A stretch of 6,390 nt of DNA from Dehalococcoidia bacterium (GTDB lineage Bacteria > Chloroflexota > Dehalococcoidia > Dehalococcoidales > RBG-16-60-22). A program made the translations under genes and the position numbers. Under the pieces are notes generated by a model. The model worked only from the letters and a program-made list of their open reading frames with translations. It was not told the origin of the DNA and did no database searches. Position 1 is the first letter of the stretch. Each line of letters starts with the position of its first letter. Positions 3,845 to 6,390 of this stretch are shown here, piece by piece. Where the stretch lies: positions 1-6,390 of the forward strand of contig JABMRL010000265.1 of NCBI GenBank assembly GCA_013202615.1. The letters are read 5' to 3'.

Positions 3845-6004
3845 ATGGATATATTGGAACAAATTAGATACGAACCAGCCCGGGTTACGGGTGGATACAC
3901 GGACCGGATACTCGAAATTGATCTGAGTAAATTAGAATTAACGATAAGAGACCTGACGCCCGATTTCAAAAACAAATACATCGGCGGCCGGGGCTACACC
4001 CTGAAACTGATATGGGATGGCACAAGCGGTGAAACCCGCTACGACAGCCCTGAAAATATCCTTGCCATGGCCAGCGGTCCGCTCGGCAACGAACCTGGTT
4101 TTCCGGGAACAGGTAAGTTTATAATTGGCACCATTTCGCCGCTTACAGATACATTCGTTGATTCAAACGTCGGTGGTCATTTCGGTCCCCTTTTGAAACT
4201 TGCCGGTTTTGATGCCCTTGCCGTTACCGGAATAGCTAACTCAGATTCAGTCGTTATAATCGATGGCGACCAAAGAACTGTCAGTATTATGGCTGCGCCT
4301 GTATACGATAAAGAAATCGATGAGGGTTCGCTTTCCTTTGGTAAAAAGCTACTGGAAGATATAAACAACGGTGAGTACAGTGACTCACTTGCTGCGGTAA
4401 CCGCGGGCAAGGGTGCCTGCAACGCTAGGTTCGGCATTATAAATAGCCTGTTCTTCGACAGAAAGCGAAATCGCATCCGTGCCAAGCAAGCGGGCAGAGG
4501 TGGTACGGGAACCGTTATGAGAACCAAGGGGCTACGGGGTATTGTCGTGCGGTCCAGTCTGTCCAAAGCAAATGGGAACAATGCTGTAAATAAAGAAGAT
4601 GTGCGCCGGGCGGGTGCCCGGTTGAGGGAGGTCATTTCTCAGGCTGACCCCAAACAGCTTCATCTCTCCGCATGGGGTACTACCATCCTGTCGGAGTACA
4701 TGAATAAATTCCACCTTTTTCCTATCAACAACTATCAGTACGGTCAAGGCTCTGAGTCCCCCAATCTCTTTGCCAGCGTCTTTCTTGACAGGTATTTTAC
4801 AAAAGATATGCCAGACGGTTGTTACTATGGGTGTAATCTGGCATGCTCCAAGAGCTCCGAAGATGTGGAATTGACACGTGGGCCATACGCCGGGCAAAGG
4901 GTTGACATTGATGGTCCCGAGTATGAAACTGTTGGCGCAGTCTCTTGCATGGGTATTTTCGACCCCCATTTTGTCCTGGAATACAACTGGTACTGCGATG
5001 AATATGGCCTCGATACCATCTCTACAGGCACGACAACGGCGTTCTTTATGGAGTGCTTTGAACGCGGATTTCTCACTGCTGATGATATAGGTTATGAACT
5101 GACCTTCGGTAATGTGGGTGCTGTTGACAGGTTATTGCATGAAATTGCCGATGCTAAAGGTTTCGGCAAAATTGCCGGACAGGGTATTGCCAGAGGCAAG
5201 AAATGGGTTGCCGAAAAGTATGCTGCTCGAAACGGTATCTCCCATGATGGTGCCCTGGCTGAGCTTAATAAATTCGCTATGGAGGTCAAGGGCCTTGAGT
5301 TCTCCATGTACGTTACCAAAGAGTCGCTTGCCCAGCAGGGTGGTTACGGGTTTGCTCTCAAAGGACCACAGCATGATGAGTCATGGCTGATATTCATTGA
5401 CCAGGTTCACAAAGAATTGCCCACCTTGAAAGACAAGGCTAATGCGCTTAAATGGTTTCCTCTGATTCGCACATGGTTCAATGCCACCGGACTGTGCAAA
5501 CTGCCCTGGATAGACGTACGAAATCCGGAGGCAGCCAGTACCGATGAGCCGGCAAAAAACCTGCCAACACTCGCCTATTATATTGACTATCTCAATGCGA
5601 CGACGGGGAGTAACAAGACACAGAAGGATATTTTAGACGATTCGGAGAGACTTTACATACTTCAGAAGTTGATTAATTTACGCCATGGAAAGGGTACGCG
5701 GGTTAGCGACCAGATACCGTTGAGAGCAATGGGGCCGGTTTATCTCAATGAATATGAATCACGGGCTGAATATTATGACGGGTGGTTACGGGAACAGGTC
5801 AGTGATAGTGAAGTCCCGGCCATCCCGGAAAAGAAACATGAACTGCTTATTAAGAAAAGGATTGAGGCTTATCAGCAGCTCTGCGATATAGTCTACGAAG
5901 AAAAAGGCTTCTCATCCGATGGAATACCAAAACGTGAAACAGTAGAGAAGTTCGGACTTATGGACGAACAGGCACACCAGTTACTGCAGGAATTCGGCAT
6001 GTAA
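3845..6004 (+). CDS. aor: Aldehyde ferredoxin oxidoreductase family protein (tungsten-bispterin, 4Fe-4S)
   Basis: Cytoplasmic enzymes of this family interconvert aldehydes and carboxylates with ferredoxin, using W bound by two pterins and one [4Fe-4S] cluster. This 719-residue protein has the N-terminal pterin-binding domain (~15-235, with YIGGRGYTLK near 46-55 and AGRGGTGTVM at 216-225). The two C-terminal helical domains follow, with GPEYET at 357-362. Candidate cluster ligands are C326, C330 and C334 in CYYGCNLAC, plus C551 in NATGLCKLPW. The first three are spaced C-x3-C-x3-C, where Pyrococcus AOR has C-x2-C-x3-C. The DxxGLC motif is NxxGLC, and the usual YDPRG region reads SMYVTKESLAQQGGYG followed by KGPQHDE. 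These marks fit a distinct subgroup whose substrate I cannot name. ATG 3845 is preferred over GTG 3839 because GGAG (3836-3839) is 5 bases before ATG and would overlap GTG. moaD follows after 40 bp. No ferredoxin-like subunit gene is adjacent. Confidence 0.93.
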   Translation: MDILEQIRYEPARVTGGYTDRILEIDLSKLELTIRDLTPDFKNKYIGGRGYTLKLIWDGTSGETRYDSPENILAMASGPLGNEPGFPGTGKFIIGTISPLTDTFVDSNVGGHFGPLLKLAGFDALAVTGIANSDSVVIIDGDQRTVSIMAAPVYDKEIDEGSLSFGKKLLEDINNGEYSDSLAAVTAGKGACNARFGIINSLFFDRKRNRIRAKQAGRGGTGTVMRTKGLRGIVVRSSLSKANGNNAVNKEDVRRAGARLREVISQADPKQLHLSAWGTTILSEYMNKFHLFPINNYQYGQGSESPNLFASVFLDRYFTKDMPDGCYYGCNLACSKSSEDVELTRGPYAGQRVDIDGPEYETVGAVSCMGIFDPHFVLEYNWYCDEYGLDTISTGTTTAFFMECFERGFLTADDIGYELTFGNVGAVDRLLHEIADAKGFGKIAGQGIARGKKWVAEKYAARNGISHDGALAELNKFAMEVKGLEFSMYVTKESLAQQGGYGFALKGPQHDESWLIFIDQVHKELPTLKDKANALKWFPLIRTWFNATGLCKLPWIDVRNPEAASTDEPAKNLPTLAYYIDYLNATTGSNKTQKDILDDSERLYILQKLINLRHGKGTRVSDQIPLRAMGPVYLNEYESRAEYYDGWLREQVSDSEVPAIPEKKHELLIKKRIEAYQQLCDIVYEEKGFSSDGIPKRETVEKFGLMDEQAHQLLQEFGM

Positions 6005-6044
6005 TCCGGGACGGGAAGATATAGTAACTGGGAATCAAAATAAT

Positions 6045-6302
6045 ATGGCTCAGAAGATGATGGTCTCGGTTAAGTTCTTCGGTATGCAGCGCACCGTAAC
6101 CAAAAAAGATTCTCTGGACATTCCTGTAACAGGAGAGATGACGGTAAAAGATATCCTTGCATTAGTCAAGAACCTGTATCCAGCTCTGAATTTGGATGAA
6201 GAGATGCTCTTCGTAACTGTTAATCAGGAAAAGGCGTCTCTTGACAGGCTTTTGGGTGCTGACGACTCCATCTCATTTCTGCCTCATATCAGTGGAGGAT
6301 AA
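6045..6302 (+). CDS. moaD: MoaD/ThiS-type ubiquitin-like sulfur carrier
   Basis: An 85-residue beta-grasp protein that, as a C-terminal thiocarboxylate, hands sulfur to the pterin precursor during molybdenum/tungsten cofactor synthesis. The features are a first strand MVSVKFFGMQR, the helix TVKDILALVKNLYPAL, the strand MLFVTVNQEKA, the LLGADDSISFLPHISGG end and the obligatory terminal Gly-Gly. Nothing follows the Gly-Gly, so no processing protease is needed. It lies 40 bp after the aldehyde oxidoreductase in the same direction, which points to a role in supplying its tungstopterin. A MoaD-like gene beside AOR genes is a recurring arrangement. No good SD precedes ATG 6045; the in-frame ATG codons at 6057 and 6060 are alternatives, and translation may be coupled to the upstream gene. 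ThiS-like use in thiamine synthesis is possible but less likely in this context. Confidence 0.9.
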   Translation: MAQKMMVSVKFFGMQRTVTKKDSLDIPVTGEMTVKDILALVKNLYPALNLDEEMLFVTVNQEKASLDRLLGADDSISFLPHISGG

Positions 6303-6308
6303 CAAAAT

Positions 6309-6350
6309 CATTTTCAGATATACGCACGTAACAATAATGTAATGAAAATG
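6309..6350. repeat. Inverted repeat CATTTTCA / TGAAAATG downstream of moaD
   Basis: Perfect 8-bp arms lie at 6309-6316 and 6343-6350, separated by 26 bases. The arms are AT-rich and no T-run follows, so this is a poor intrinsic terminator. It could mark an mRNA end or an operator of the next gene outside the window. Nothing else recognisable lies in 6303-6390. Confidence 0.25.
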
Positions 6351-6390
6351 GTGAAGTTATCGTTGTCTTTAGTTAAAGCAATTAGCTGAA

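Noticed and set aside
6342..6389. Short frame of 15 codons starting ATGAAAATGGTG at the right edge
   Set aside because: No SD, ends at TGA within 48 bases and has no recognisable content. It is more likely intergenic sequence.
1..6390. Mobile elements, CRISPR arrays, attachment sites
   Set aside because: No transposase or integrase-like frame, no regular spacer-repeat pattern and no long terminal repeats were seen on reading both strands.

Overview
The window looks like a piece of chromosome from a strictly anaerobic bacterium. The genes that can be named are a tungsten-type aldehyde ferredoxin oxidoreductase, a MoaD-like sulfur carrier, a rubredoxin, a class A flavodiiron protein and the C-terminal half of a thiamine-diphosphate (ThDP) enzyme. 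Together with the style of the small membrane protein, I think a Chloroflexota/Dehalococcoidia-like or related subsurface anaerobe most likely. That assignment rests on remembered resemblance, not on a search. Bacterial -35/-10 promoters and Shine-Dalgarno (SD) sites argue against an archaeon. I see no mobile element, CRISPR array, tRNA or rRNA.

Layout. Bases 1-771 are the end of a ThDP enzyme cut by the window edge. At 817-1002 lies a remnant of a flavin reductase domain, joined in frame to a complete 53-residue rubredoxin (1003-1164) that has its own strong SD. The flavodiiron protein follows at 1210-2397. Convergent to it is a leftward set of three small genes: an 85-residue SH3/KOW-like protein (3637-3380), a 134-residue coiled-coil protein (3328-2924) and a 126-residue membrane protein (2855-2475). 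Bases 3638-3844 are a divergent control region with two well-formed sigma70-type promoters. Each promoter carries the same 9-bp CAATGCATT element. Rightward from there run the aldehyde oxidoreductase (3845-6004) and moaD (6045-6302). The last 88 bases hold no convincing gene.

How the parts fit. Rubredoxin and the flavodiiron protein form an electron-transfer pair that reduces O2 (or NO) to harmless products. In Moorella-type operons the flavodiiron gene sits beside high-molecular-weight rubredoxin (flavin reductase plus rubredoxin). Here that partner appears to have lost most of its flavin domain and to survive as rubredoxin alone. The aldehyde oxidoreductase and MoaD form a second unit: MoaD-type proteins supply the dithiolene sulfur of the pterin cofactor the oxidoreductase needs. 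The three small leftward genes have no function I can name, and the shared CAATGCATT element raises the possibility that they are controlled together with the oxidoreductase.
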